Source: Vibrio mexicanus (GTDB lineage Bacteria; Pseudomonadota; Gammaproteobacteria; Enterobacterales; Vibrionaceae). Taken from it: a stretch of 64,000 bases of DNA. Position 1 is the first letter of the stretch. Every line of letters starts with the position of its first letter. The stretch is from positions 1 to 64,000 of the forward strand of contig NZ_JYJP01000095.1 in NCBI RefSeq assembly GCF_001012815.1. Direction: 5' to 3'. The position numbers and the translations under genes are program-made. This document shows positions 38,800-48,211 of the stretch, in pieces. Below the pieces are notes generated by a model. The model searched no databases and was not told the origin of the DNA. It was given only the letters and a program-made list of their open reading frames with translations.

Positions 38800-38817
38800 G
38801 TAGATAGCGATATCTAC
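38800..38817. promoter_or_regulatory. 18-bp palindrome upstream of the second LacI gene
   Basis: GTAGATA (38800-38806) and TATCTAC (38811-38817) form perfect 7-bp arms around GCGA, 33 bp before the LacI-family start. Placement suits an autoregulatory operator; it differs from the TGAAA-type sites elsewhere, so the two LacI proteins may read different sequences. Confidence 0.45.
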
Positions 38818-38850
38818 AGCCAAGTACCTTAAATGTTGGAGTACTTTGCC

Positions 38851-39869
38851 ATGAGCAAAAAATCAAAGTCACCGACAGTTTACGATGTTGCAAAGCTTGC
38901 TAATGTTTCACCGAGCACGGTTTCACGCTTTTTGAATCGGACGACCTATGTCTCTGATGAAAAGAGCCAGAACATAGAACGTGCGATCAAAGAGCTGTCT
39001 TATAAGCCCAATTACTCTATGGAGCAGGGCACAAATCGTCGTTCAATGACGATTGGGGTGTTGGTGCAACACCCCGATAGTCCCTATACCAGTCGTATTC
39101 TCAATGACATGGAGAAGACACTGATATCTTTGGGCTATTCCTTGGTCATTGCGACGGGGCACTGGCAAAAAAGCTAGAAGTACACGCGCTAGAGTATCTT
39201 GCGCGAAGTAATGTCGATGGCGTCATCATAGTCACGGGCAGCGTCAAGGGTGAGGATATTATTGAATATGCTCAGAAAATTCCTGTCGTTGCGGTTGGGT
39301 ATGATGTGGAAGGGCCAAACGTCCGTAGCTTAAACATTGATAACGTGTTGGGTGGGTATATGGCCACCTTGCATTTGCTTCAGCAAGGGCACGTAAACAT
39401 TGCCCATATCAAAGGCTTGTCGAGTCAACCTGATGCGGGGGCACGGTTTGATGGCTACAAGAAAGCGCTGAATGAAGCTGGCATCAAAGTGTTGCCAAAA
39501 CTGGTTAAGCAAGGCGATTTCAGCAGTGAGATGGGCTACGACAAAACCGTCGAGCTGATAGAGTCAAAGGTGCATTTCTCGGCACTATTTGCGGCTAATG
39601 ATCAAACCGCTTATGGGGCGATCAAGGCGTTGCATGACCATGGCATTCGCGTTCCAGAAGACGTGTCTGTCATTGGGTTCGATGACTTGCCGACGTCTAA
39701 ATTTTTCACGCCGGCATTGACGACTTTGCGTCAGCCAATAGAAGAAATTGGCGTAGTGTGCGCGAAATCGATTCTTAGCTTATTGAATGGAGAGCCTTCC
39801 GAGGAGAGGTTACCTCCTATTGATTTGCTCGTTAGAGAGTCGACCGTTTCAAAATTTCGCCAACTGTAG
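38851..39869 (+). pseudogene. LacI-family transcriptional regulator, frameshifted at a G run
   Basis: Repaired length 339 residues. ATG 38851 follows TTGGAG. HTH: TVYDVAKLANVSPSTVSRFL, then YKPNYSMEQGTNRRSMTIGV into the sugar-binding core; LFAANDQTAYGAIKALHDHG and the DDLPTSKFFTPALTTLRQP C-terminal block lie after the break. The frame is lost in the GGGG at 39156-39159; a fifth G restores IATGALAKKLEVHALEYL. It lies between GH116 and the large phosphorylase gene and is followed by a terminator. It probably governs GH116 and/or the downstream phosphorylase. Confidence 0.9.
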
Positions 39870-39911
39870 GTAAACATTCTTGCCTAACAGCGCTGGAAAA
39901 CTAACCACAAA

Positions 39912-39943
39912 AAGAGCCGCATTCGCGGCTCTTTTGTTTTTTT
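39912..39943 (+). terminator. Rho-independent terminator after the second LacI gene
   Basis: AGAGCCGC (39913-39920), loop ATTC, GCGGCTCT (39925-39932), followed by TTTGTTTTTTT. Perfect 8-bp stem with a U tract. Confidence 0.9.
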
Positions 39944-40411
39944 GGGGGCTGTAATCTACGGTTAATTTAGGACGTTTAAACTCTCAGTCGCTGCCTAATA
40001 CTCACGCCACAAGCTAATGTTATGTGCGTAACCGTCATACATGACTTATCAAATGTTAAGCGAGTGAAACGATAATGGGCTCACAAAACTTAAATCAAAA
40101 TAGGATGGTGGTAACTGGTTGATTTTTGGTTTGAAAAATTTCGTGCTCATGAAACTGAAATAACGAATTTCATGGATTATCGATTGTCCGTGATTGCTTA
40201 ATGAGTTTGGGAAATCGCGTATTGAACCGACAAGGTGAAGGGATAATATAAGTAAAAGGAAGTGCTTTACTAACCTTGTAGATGGGCTTTGGGAGATTAA
40301 ACATATTGGCGAGTCGGGGACAACCAGTAGCGTTTAATCTCCATTTTTTAACCCCTCAAGAAAGCGCTTTCACGCCCTAGAAAAATTCAAACTAAAACGT
40401 GGAACATAATA
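39944..40411 (+). promoter_or_regulatory. Upstream region of the large phosphorylase with LacI operator
   Basis: About 470 bp without a gene. The perfect 12-bp palindrome GAAAGCGCTTTC at 40360-40371 is a typical LacI/GalR operator and sits 41-52 bp before the start codon, well placed to block a promoter. It matches the imperfect site at 25011-25024, tying both units to one regulator. Confidence 0.6.
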
Positions 40412-43400
40412 ATGACAACTGAACACCTTAACTCGGATGTGCGAGGGGAGTTTGTCGACTTTGAAGGCGAACGCTTCTACCGAATTTCAAATGCAGACCA
40501 AATGGCACCGTTTTTTATCAGTGTGGTTTCGGCGAGCGATCATTGGTTATTTATTTCATCGACAGGATGCTTGTCGGCAGGTCGAATTCGTCCCGAGAAT
40601 GCACTATTTCCTTATCGATCTGTTGACCACATTCACGAAAGCGCGGATAACACCGGCAGTAAGACGGTGGTTAAAATTCAGCAAGGCTTGACGACGTTAT
40701 CTTGGGAACCTTTCAACCCAAGCCATGACGGAATCTATCGTGTAGAACGCCACCTGTACAAAAACGCGATTGGCGACAAGATCGTCTTCCAAGAAGTGAA
40801 CCATTCTCTGGACCTGATGTTTCAATACAGCTGGAGTACCAGTGAAGCCTTTGGCTTTGTCCGGGAAGCCAAGTTAACCAACCTAAGTTCGGAGCCTTGC
40901 CAAATTGAAATTCTCGATGGCATTCAAAATTTGCTGCCATCGGGCGCTCCGTTAAGTGCGCTACAAACGCGCAGCGCATTGGTCGATGCCTACAAATGGA
41001 ATGAGCGTGTAGAGGACACAAACCTAGCGCTCTACACCATGTATGCGAAACTGAGTGATCGGGCAGACCCAGCCGAATCTCTTTTGGCAACCACGGTGTT
41101 TAGTGTCGATGACGATGAACACACGGTTTTACTTTCCAGCAAACAGTTGGCTGCGTTTAGAAAGGGCGTTAGCCCGTCTCAAGAGCACTTAACCAAAGGT
41201 GTTCGTGGTAGCTACCTGATTCATAAAACGGTGACACTTGCTGAAAATGGCGACAACAGCTGGATGATCGTTGCGGATATCGACAAAGACCATAAAGCGG
41301 TTTGTGATCTCCAAGCAGTGCTTCAAGAGCAGCAGGACCTATCAACTGTTATTGAGGCGTCCGTTAGGGCCAATCAACAAGAACTGATAGGATTAATGTC
41401 TGGCGCAGATGCATGGCAGCTGACGGCAGAAGAGACAACCAGTGTCCACCATTATGCCAATGTGCTGTTTAACAACATGCGTGGTGGCGTGTTCGAAAAC
41501 CATTACCAGTTGGATAAGAAGGATGTGCTAAACAGCATCAACGCATCCAATAAAGCGGTATTTGCAAGTCACTCATCGCTATTGAACGGATTGCCAAACT
41601 CATTCACTCATCAAGAGTTGGTTCGTGTGGCAAAAGAAACCGAAGACGCACAGCTGATTCGATTGGCTTATGAATATCTGCCCCTCACATTTGGCCGCCG
41701 CCACGGGGACCCAAGCCGCCCTTGGAACCACTACGAGATTAAACTTAAAGACGAAAATGGTGAGCGCTTACTCTCTTACCAAGGTAACTGGCGCGATATC
41801 TTCCAAAACTGGGAGGCGATTGCGTTAAGCTACCCGGGCTTTATCTCCTCGTTTCTAGCCAAGTTTGTTAATGCGTCGACGGCGGATGGCTATAACCCGT
41901 ATCGTATTACCAAAGAAGGTATCGACTGGGAACTGCTGGAACCTGATGACCCGTGGAGTAATATCGGTTATTGGGGCGACCACCAAATTATCTACTTGCT
42001 GAAGTTCTTAGAGCTTGCAGATAAATACCAAAGCGAAGAGCTGGTTGAGATGCTAACGGCGAATGTCTTTAGCTATGCCAACGTGCCTTATGAGATTTGT
42101 ACGGTTGAGGAGCTGTTTTCTAATCCAAAAGATACCGTGTCTTTTAATGACCAGAAGCAGCGATTTACCGAAGAGAAAAGCGCAGAGCTGGGCAGCGATG
42201 GACGCCTGCTGTTGGATAGCGAAGGTCAGGTATACAGCGTCAACTTAATGGAAAAAATCTTGGTTCCATTGCTGGCGAAACTCAGCAACCTAGTAATTGG
42301 TGGCGGTATTTGGTTGAACACGCAAAGGCCTGAGTGGAACGATGCGAACAACGCCATTGTTGGCAATGGCCTATCAATGGTGACTTTATACTATATGCGT
42401 CGCTATGTTGAATTTACTAAAGCACTTCTAGCAAAAGCGCCTGAAAAATATTCAATGTCTCAGCAAGTCAATGACTGGTTAGTGGATGTGAGTGCTTGTC
42501 TGAATACGATTTGCGGCGAGCTCAACGTTGGGGCAGTCTCTGATCAAATGCGCTATTCACTGCTGGTGGAACTCGAAACCGTCGCAGAGCGCTATCGCAA
42601 TCGAGTCTACCGCGATGGCTTGCAGGGCAAAGTGGATTGCAGTTCGAGTGAGATCGACTGTTTGTTGGACGCGAGCCTAGCCGTGCTTGACCATTCTATC
42701 GCAGCGAATTTACGTTCCGATGGCCTGTACAACGCCTACAATATACTTGGCTATCAGAACGAGACAGCAACGGTCGAAGAGCTGTATCCAATGCTTGAAG
42801 GGCAAGTCGCCGTACTGAGTGCGGGTGTATTGACACCAGAGCAAGCGGTCACGTTACTGGATAACCTGTTCTCTAGCGAGATGTATCGAGAAGATCAGCA
42901 TAGCTTTATGCTCTACCCAGATCGGGAACTGACTCGATTCGTCGACAAAAACTGCATCCCGAAAGAGTCGGTAATGGGCTCCTCTTTGCTGGCATCGATG
43001 CTTGAAAATAAGACTACAGAGTCATTTGTGTCGATGGTAAGGGCCGTTATCACTTCCATTCAGAATTCGAAAACAGCGGTTACTTGGCGCAGCGAGTTGA
43101 GAAAGTTAAAGCCGACTACGTAAACGCGACCGAGCAAGACTGGGCGGCTGTTTTTGCGCTGTACGAAGAGGTCTTCAATCACAAAGCATTTACTGGCCGC
43201 TCAGGGACCATGTTTGGTTATGAAGGGTTAGGATGTATCTACTGGCACATGGTTTCCAAGTTACTGCTTGCTGTTCAAGAGAATTACCAACGTGCCCTCA
43301 ATACAGCCCCTAATAGTGAAGCGTGCAAACAGTTGGCAGAGTATTACTATCGAGTACGTGATGGGATTGGTTTTAATAAGACTCCGCTAAACTATGGTGC

Positions 43401-43535
43401 GTTCCCAACTGACCCATATTCACATACGCCAAAAACAGGGGCGCTCAACAGCCGGGTATGACGGGGCAAGTGAAAGAAGAAGTCATTACTCGATTTGGTG
43501 AACTTGGATTACAAGTAAGCAAGATGGAATTGTAG
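40412..43535 (+). pseudogene. GH149/GH94-like beta-glucan phosphorylase, two frameshifts
   Basis: Repaired length 1041 residues, cytoplasmic. The fold class is that of inverting phosphorylases: a long N-terminal beta region (FFISVVSASDHWLFISSTG), FGRRHGDPSRPWNHY and DPWSNIGYWGDHQIIYLL in the middle, and QRPEWNDANNAIVGNG holding the likely catalytic Asp, comparable to the WND motif of GH94. Length and EWNDANNA point to GH149 (beta-1,3-glucan phosphorylases of about 1100 residues) from memory. Breaks near 43029 and in GGGG at 43438-43441; adding one base each gives VDGKGRYHFHSEFENSGYL and GGAQQPGMTGQVKEE, ending at 43533-43535. With GH94 and GH1 it would support laminarin-oligosaccharide use. 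Confidence 0.72.
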
Positions 43536-43849
43536 TGATGCCAACACTGCTCAATGCGACTGAGTTTCTTCAACAGCCGGCTTTGTTCCACTACCAAGAC
43601 ATTCTAAAGGGCAATCAGTCCATTGAGGTATCTAGAGGTGAGCTGGCTTTTACCTATTGCCAAGTGCCGTTTATTTACAAGCTGGGAGAGAAGAACTCAA
43701 CTACGGTTGAATACCGAAATGGTAATTCTATCACTAGGGATAACCACAATATTGGGGCGGTAGAGGCTGAGGCTCTTTTTGAAAGAACAGGGGAGATTTC
43801 TTGCATAAAAATGACGATAGAATCTTCGTTAATTCGCGACGAAGGTTAA
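43535..43849 (+). CDS. Unknown protein coupled to the large phosphorylase
   Basis: A 103-104-residue soluble protein I do not recognise. The phosphorylase stop and this start overlap as TAGTGATG, so either GTG 43535 or ATG 43538 is used by coupled translation. The sequence has alternating strands (SIEVSRGELAFTYCQVPFIYKL, quoted in part as GELAFTYCQVPFIYKL) and an acidic tail, without membrane helices or a signal peptide. It may be a small accessory or cupin-like fold for the same sugar pathway, but that is a guess. With so many frameshifts nearby, the end may also be altered. Confidence 0.6.
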   Translation: MMPTLLNATEFLQQPALFHYQDILKGNQSIEVSRGELAFTYCQVPFIYKLGEKNSTTVEYRNGNSITRDNHNIGAVEAEALFERTGEISCIKMTIESSLIRDEG

Positions 43850-44444
43850 CTTGTTTGTAATGTTAAATATGGACTAACAAACGCAATTGAATCGAGTGAT
43901 GTCAGGTCGCTTCGATTGCTAAAATTCTACCAAATTTGACCACCTTAGCTTGTGTAAGCTTGATAGATACACAGTGTTCGGGTGGTTTTTTTATGCATGG
44001 TGGAGAGTATGTAACAGAGTGATTCTAAGCAAATAGCCTTTAACAAAGTGCTGCGAAAATCAGCTTGAAAGGTCAAAGTAACGAGTAATACGGAATAATT
44101 TTGCAAATAATTATCGGTTACGTCGAGTTAATTAACTTTTATAAAACAAAACTATTGAAAAATTTATTTTAAGGATGGTGTTTTGTAACCACTTGTAACT
44201 GGGTAGTTAATGATCTGATTGGTCTCTGTTTGTAAAAATTTGATCTTGGTGCATTATATCGATTGGTATCATCATTTATACGAATAAGTGATTGTTTTTT
44301 GGTTACTTTTATCATCTTGTGATTATATCCCCTTATTTATCGATAAAAATTTATTATATGAAACAAGTTTGACTGAATGCGGTTCTAGGGTCTAATCTAA
44401 GTTCTAGCTAGGAAGGATTAATTGCTAACAAAGGGGGAATTAGC
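43850..44444. other. AT-rich intergenic region at the boundary of the sugar locus
   Basis: About 600 bp without a convincing gene. A possible weak terminator for the phosphorylase unit is ACCACC near 43939 pairing with GGTGGTTTTTTT near 43981, across a long loop. The remainder, from about 44040, is strongly AT-rich and probably carries the promoter of the small gene at 44445. Confidence 0.4.
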
Positions 44445-44690
44445 ATGGAAAAGGCTTACATCACACAATTGGCTCATTCGGCATTGAAAGCTCAAAAAAG
44501 AACGCTTGTTACCGATGTATTTGTGCGTCAAGGATTTACAATTCAAAACACCGACTTCGATGATGTCACTTTCGCGAGCAAAGGTGTTTCTGCAACCGTA
44601 GCGTTCGATCGTCACTCAAACGCCACTCAGATCTCGGTGTTAGATTCACACGCGGATAGTCTCTCGGCAAAACCTTTGACATTTTATTAG
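44445..44690 (+). CDS. Small conserved-looking hypothetical protein
   Basis: An 81-residue soluble protein preceded by a strong AAGGGGG ribosome site. The sequence has a helical N-terminus (AYITQLAHSALKAQKRTLVTDVF, in part LAHSALKAQKRTL) and a strand-rich C-terminus. No family is recognised. It stands alone behind a long AT-rich upstream region and is followed by a hairpin at 44812, so it is probably expressed by itself. Confidence 0.65.
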   Translation: MEKAYITQLAHSALKAQKRTLVTDVFVRQGFTIQNTDFDDVTFASKGVSATVAFDRHSNATQISVLDSHADSLSAKPLTFY

Positions 44691-44811
44691 TCGTCGGCGC
44701 AGACTGGCACTAAATCAAAAATAACAATAACAACGTCCGTTCCAAGAAAAATAACAACGAATAAATCCGTTTTTCTATCTATGTGAATGAAAAAACGTGA
44801 ATGGAAAACTC

Positions 44812-44853
44812 TGACCCTTTCGAGCTTTTAGCCGAGAGGGTCATTTCGTTTTA
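44812..44853. terminator. Hairpin terminator between convergent genes
   Basis: TGACCCT (44812-44818) pairs with AGGGTCA (44837-44843), followed on the plus strand by TTTCGTTTT. It lies between the plus-strand small gene and the end of the minus-strand run and may serve both. Confidence 0.55.
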
Positions 44854-44870
44854 TGGGGAAAAGATAATGG

Positions 44871-45317
44871 TTAGCCCGCGGATTCGCTGATTTTCTCTAT
44901 AAACCAACTCCCTTTACATGGACCGTTGGTTAAATACCACTCTCCCGTGAAGCGTGTATTGGCTCCAGTAGCTGAAAATCGATAATCCCAATGGCGATTG
45001 CTTGCATACAAGACCAGATTACCTTGTTGGTCTACCCAGCCTTGTAACGGTGTACCATTATAATCCAGTCTCAATGAAGCCTTGCCATCAACAATTTTTC
45101 CCGTGATGGTTGTACGCTCACACAGGTTGTTATTAGTTACATTAATGCGTCTGCCGAGCCATTCGCCATCAAAATGTGTCGATACTTCAAAACCTGGCTC
45201 TGCTGGCAGTTTAGGAAAGGAATCCTCGGAACTTAGGCCTAATAAACCGTATTTCTTGCCAACAATGATGAAAACCACAAAGCTGATCGCGATAAGTCCG
45301 AGTGTTTTTTTGTTCAT
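44871..45317 (-). CDS. Membrane-anchored hypothetical protein
   Basis: A 148-residue protein with one N-terminal hydrophobic helix (LGLIAISFVVFIIVGKKYGLL, quoted in part as GLIAISFVVFIIVGK) and an exported domain of about 110 residues. That domain has a lipocalin-like look (FDGEWLGRRINVT, LRLDYNGTPLQGWVDQQG, FTGEWYLTNGPCKGSW) with two cysteines that could pair in the periplasm. The fold is inferred from the recurring G-x-W pattern. It is the last gene of the long minus-strand series. Function unknown. Confidence 0.7.
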   Translation of the reverse strand: MNKKTLGLIAISFVVFIIVGKKYGLLGLSSEDSFPKLPAEPGFEVSTHFDGEWLGRRINVTNNNLCERTTITGKIVDGKASLRLDYNGTPLQGWVDQQGNLVLYASNRHWDYRFSATGANTRFTGEWYLTNGPCKGSWFIEKISESAG

Positions 45318-45350
45318 TGAGCGTCCCTCGGCCCGATAAAGAGTGAATGC

Positions 45351-45794
45351 CTAAATGGATAGAAAGTAGCTGTAATATTCGTTATCACGCTGATAGCCGA
45401 GGGATTCATACAGCTTCTGTGCGGTATGGTTGGTGTGAGCGGTTTCCAGCGCTAGACCTTTGGCTTGGGTATCAATCGCGTGTTGCTTTGCTGCGTTCAT
45501 CAATGCTCTTGCTACGCCTTGGCCTCTCGCTTGCTCAGTAACAAACAGGTCATTAAGAATCCAAGAACGCTTTGCTGATACGGATGAAAAGGTTGGATAA
45601 AGCTGAGTAAAACCAAGGGGTGAGCCTTTTTCATCGATTGCAAAGAAAATGACTGACTCTTGATTAGCTAATCGAGCGGTAAGAAACTCTTCAGCAAGCG
45701 TTAAGTCGCTCTCTTGTTCGTAGAAAACACGGTACTGATCGAAGAGGGTGGCAATGATTGTGACATCTTGAGCTGTGGCTTGTTTTACTTCCAT
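45351..45794 (-). CDS. GNAT N-acetyltransferase
   Basis: A 147-residue GCN5-related acetyltransferase. Seen: N-terminal strand VKQATAQDVTIIATLF, the acetyl-CoA pyrophosphate loop ARGQGVARALMNAAKQ near residue 92 (Q/R-x-x-G-x-G/A), and the C-terminal ETAHTNHTAQKLYESLGYQ with the family Tyr. It forms a monocistronic or loosely linked unit. Substrate (amino acid, polyamine, antibiotic or peptide) cannot be told. Confidence 0.92.
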   Translation of the reverse strand: MEVKQATAQDVTIIATLFDQYRVFYEQESDLTLAEEFLTARLANQESVIFFAIDEKGSPLGFTQLYPTFSSVSAKRSWILNDLFVTEQARGQGVARALMNAAKQHAIDTQAKGLALETAHTNHTAQKLYESLGYQRDNEYYSYFLSI

Positions 45795-45904
45795 GTAAGC
45801 GATTTACCTTATGTTTTAATGGTTTGATGAAAAGTATGAGAATTAGGAGCATACCGTAACATAACTAAACTATTGGCTTAGTTAACATTAAAAATGTTTA
45901 AGCT

Positions 45905-46339
45905 TTAGTTTTCAGCTTGTTGGTAGGGATCGGGCTGCCAAATTTGCATTAACATTTCCGGCTGTTGCAGTGGTTTGAACCCAAACTGTTGATATAGGCC
46001 ATGGGCGTCAGCAGTACCGAGCATAATGCGTCTTAAACCTTGAGTCTCAGGTTGATTGAGGATGAAATCAACCAAGAGCTTGCTTAGGCCTTGGCCGCGT
46101 TCTTTCTCGGTGATGAACACATCGGAAAGGTATGCAAAAGTAGCGGTATCTGTAATTATACGAGCGAAGCCCACTTGCTGATTGTTTGCGTCGAGCACGC
46201 CAAAGCAAAGAGAATTAGACACTGACTTATCAAATGTGTCTCGCGGGATACCTTTTGCCCAATAGCTGGTCGAGATGAAGTCATACACAAAGTCAAAGTT
46301 CATTTCACTTTGGTTGGTGGTAATACGGTATCCCTGCAT
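45905..46339 (-). CDS. GNAT N-acetyltransferase
   Basis: A 144-residue GNAT. The N-terminus YRITTNQSEMNFDFVYDFIS and YWAKGIPRDTFDKSVSNSLCFGV (in part YWAKGIPRDTF) is the pattern of a common proteobacterial GNAT subgroup. The acetyl-CoA loop is ERGQGLSKLLVDFIL near residue 90. The family C-terminal segment is YQQFGFKPL. Preceded by an AAGGAG ribosome site. No substrate known. Confidence 0.92.
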   Translation of the reverse strand: MQGYRITTNQSEMNFDFVYDFISTSYWAKGIPRDTFDKSVSNSLCFGVLDANNQQVGFARIITDTATFAYLSDVFITEKERGQGLSKLLVDFILNQPETQGLRRIMLGTADAHGLYQQFGFKPLQQPEMLMQIWQPDPYQQAEN

Positions 46340-46435
46340 GGTATAACTCCTTGTTTAATATGGTACTTTATGAAGTTATAACAAGTATACACTTAAGGTC
46401 TAGCTTTTATTTGTTTAGCTTATGCAATTAATGAG

Positions 46436-46660
46436 TTACACAATAGAAAATACGGTGCGTTCGTGAGATTGATGTTCTTCAATCTCAAGTATGATGCCTG
46501 TGAACGTGTCATCATTAATGGCTTGAGTGGTCATCTCGGCATGGGCTGGCGACACATTGTTAAGCATTGTGCTAGATGCCAACTTGGCGAGCCCAAGAGG
46601 CACACTGATGGTTGAATCGATGACGTCGTTTTGAAAGGTCTCAATGGTCAGTTTTCGCAT
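46436..46660 (-). CDS. Small hypothetical protein
   Basis: A 74-residue acidic protein without membrane helices, preceded by AAGGAG. Its middle (ISVPLGLAKLASSTM) looks like the amphipathic segment of a short regulatory or SHOCT-like protein, but no family is clear. It lies alone between the GNAT and HAD genes. Function not assigned. Confidence 0.6.
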   Translation of the reverse strand: MRKLTIETFQNDVIDSTISVPLGLAKLASSTMLNNVSPAHAEMTTQAINDDTFTGIILEIEEHQSHERTVFSIV

Positions 46661-46830
46661 GGTTTGACTCCTTGTCTGATGTTCAAACCAGCTTGTATAA
46701 CTTGCCTAGTTTGTAATGGGTTTGGGTTACTGGTCACATCAAAAAGGTAGCGCAGCTTATTAGGCGAAAAATTGCTGCAACTCAATGTGCACTTAGTTGC
46801 GCTTTATTTCTTAAGAAGCTGCTGCCAAGG

Positions 46831-47361
46831 TCAAGAAAGGAGCTGGTTAAGTTCTGCCATGTGAGAAAACTGAGGCTTTATTGTCTCTACACTTTCATAG
46901 TCGGGGTTCTCAGGTTCTCCACCTACAGCGGGCTGCTTTGAAGGATTGAACCAAATTGCGCTAAGGCCAGCCTTTTTCGCAGGAAAGATATCTTTTTCAA
47001 GTGTGTCTCCCACCATGATGGCTTGCTCTGGTTCAATGCGTAGCTCTTGGCAGATACGCTGGTAAAACTCGACACTGCGTTTTGCGAGGCCAAGGTTTTG
47101 TTGGCAGAAGTAGCCCTTAATATAGTGGTCGAGACCGACGCGAGCGAAGGCCTGTTCAATCTCTTTAGGGGAGGACTCAGCCGCACTGGTGGCGATGTAG
47201 ATATCATAGATAGCGCTTAATTGAGATAGGGCTTCTTGCGCCCCCTCTACTGCCTCGACAACTTTCCAATCACACATCTTTCCCTCTATGCCGAGCTCTG
47301 GTTGCGTGGAGAAGTCGACCATTAAGGTATCTCCCCAATCAAACAAAATTATTGGTTTCAT
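46831..47361 (-). CDS. HAD-superfamily hydrolase
   Basis: A 176-residue phosphatase-like protein. Motif I is ILFDWGDTLM (nucleophile Asp at residue 8), motif II contains IATSAAESS, and motif IV is MVGDTLEKDIFPAKKAGL near residue 118. The cap insertion between motifs I and II is short. It should hydrolyse a small phosphate ester in the cytoplasm. Substrate unknown. It lies 26 bp after the PhzF gene and may be co-transcribed with it and the PaiB-like gene. Confidence 0.9.
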   Translation of the reverse strand: MKPIILFDWGDTLMVDFSTQPELGIEGKMCDWKVVEAVEGAQEALSQLSAIYDIYIATSAAESSPKEIEQAFARVGLDHYIKGYFCQQNLGLAKRSVEFYQRICQELRIEPEQAIMVGDTLEKDIFPAKKAGLSAIWFNPSKQPAVGGEPENPDYESVETIKPQFSHMAELNQLLS

Positions 47362-47386
47362 GAATTCGCTTCCTGTCTAACTTTCT

Positions 47387-48211
47387 TTAAACAAAAATTT
47401 TTCCTTTTAGGTACAGCTTACCCGTTCCTGATATTTGGATACGATCTTTCTGAATAGCGCAATGTAAGTGCCCACCTCGCTTTGACACTTGAAAGGCCTT
47501 TAACTCGGTTTTATCGAGTCGCTGTGCCCAGTATGGGGCTAACCCTGAATGTATCGAACCCGTCACCGGATCTTCTTCCCCTCCATTGGCGGGCCAAAAG
47601 TAGCGAGAGACAAAGTCATAATCGTCATCTTGAGTCGTTTCGCTGCTATTGAGTTGCGGGCTTTTTTGAGCGGTCACTACCACATCCAGTGGGGCAAGCG
47701 TCTTGAGTTTTTCTGCGTCATAGCTCACGTTCAAAACATCGACTTCGTTGTCGTAGACGGCAAAGAAGGCTTGACGGTTTTTTAATACAGCTTGGGGTTG
47801 GATGGACAGTCCAGACTGCAAAGCTTGCGGTATCTGCGCAGGCACTGGCGCTTGATTTGGAAAGCTCATGACAATCTGTTGCTCGTCTGACTGACTCACA
47901 AATAGGTTACCGACTTGTTTGGTGCTGTATTCGATGGTGTCTTTCACACCTAATTGATTAAACAACACATAAGAAGCCGCTAGGGTGGCGTGGCCGCAGA
48001 AATCGATTTCGGTGATAGGAGAGAACCAGCGAATCTCATAATGGTTGCTCGACAAGGGTTTGATAAAAGCAGTCTCAGAGAGATTATTCTCTATTGCGAT
48101 ATTTTGCATCAAGTCTTCGCTCAACCACTCGCTAATAGGTACAACCGCTGCTGAGTTCCCTTTAAACTGCTGGTCGGTAAATGCGTCGACCACATAAATA
48201 TCCAGTTCCAT
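47387..48211 (-). CDS. PhzF-family isomerase/epimerase-like protein
   Basis: A 274-residue diaminopimelate-epimerase-fold protein. Typical signs: DAFTDQQFKGNSAAVVP at the N-terminus, ENNLSETAFI carrying the catalytic Glu (about residue 45), FCGHATLAASYVLF near 72 and the C-terminal DPVTGSIHSGLAPYWA near 217. PhzF proteins isomerise aromatic or enol substrates; no phenazine genes are here, so the role is open. The start overlaps the PaiB-like stop by one base, indicating coupled translation. Confidence 0.94.
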   Translation of the reverse strand: MELDIYVVDAFTDQQFKGNSAAVVPISEWLSEDLMQNIAIENNLSETAFIKPLSSNHYEIRWFSPITEIDFCGHATLAASYVLFNQLGVKDTIEYSTKQVGNLFVSQSDEQQIVMSFPNQAPVPAQIPQALQSGLSIQPQAVLKNRQAFFAVYDNEVDVLNVSYDAEKLKTLAPLDVVVTAQKSPQLNSSETTQDDDYDFVSRYFWPANGGEEDPVTGSIHSGLAPYWAQRLDKTELKAFQVSKRGGHLHCAIQKDRIQISGTGKLYLKGKIFV

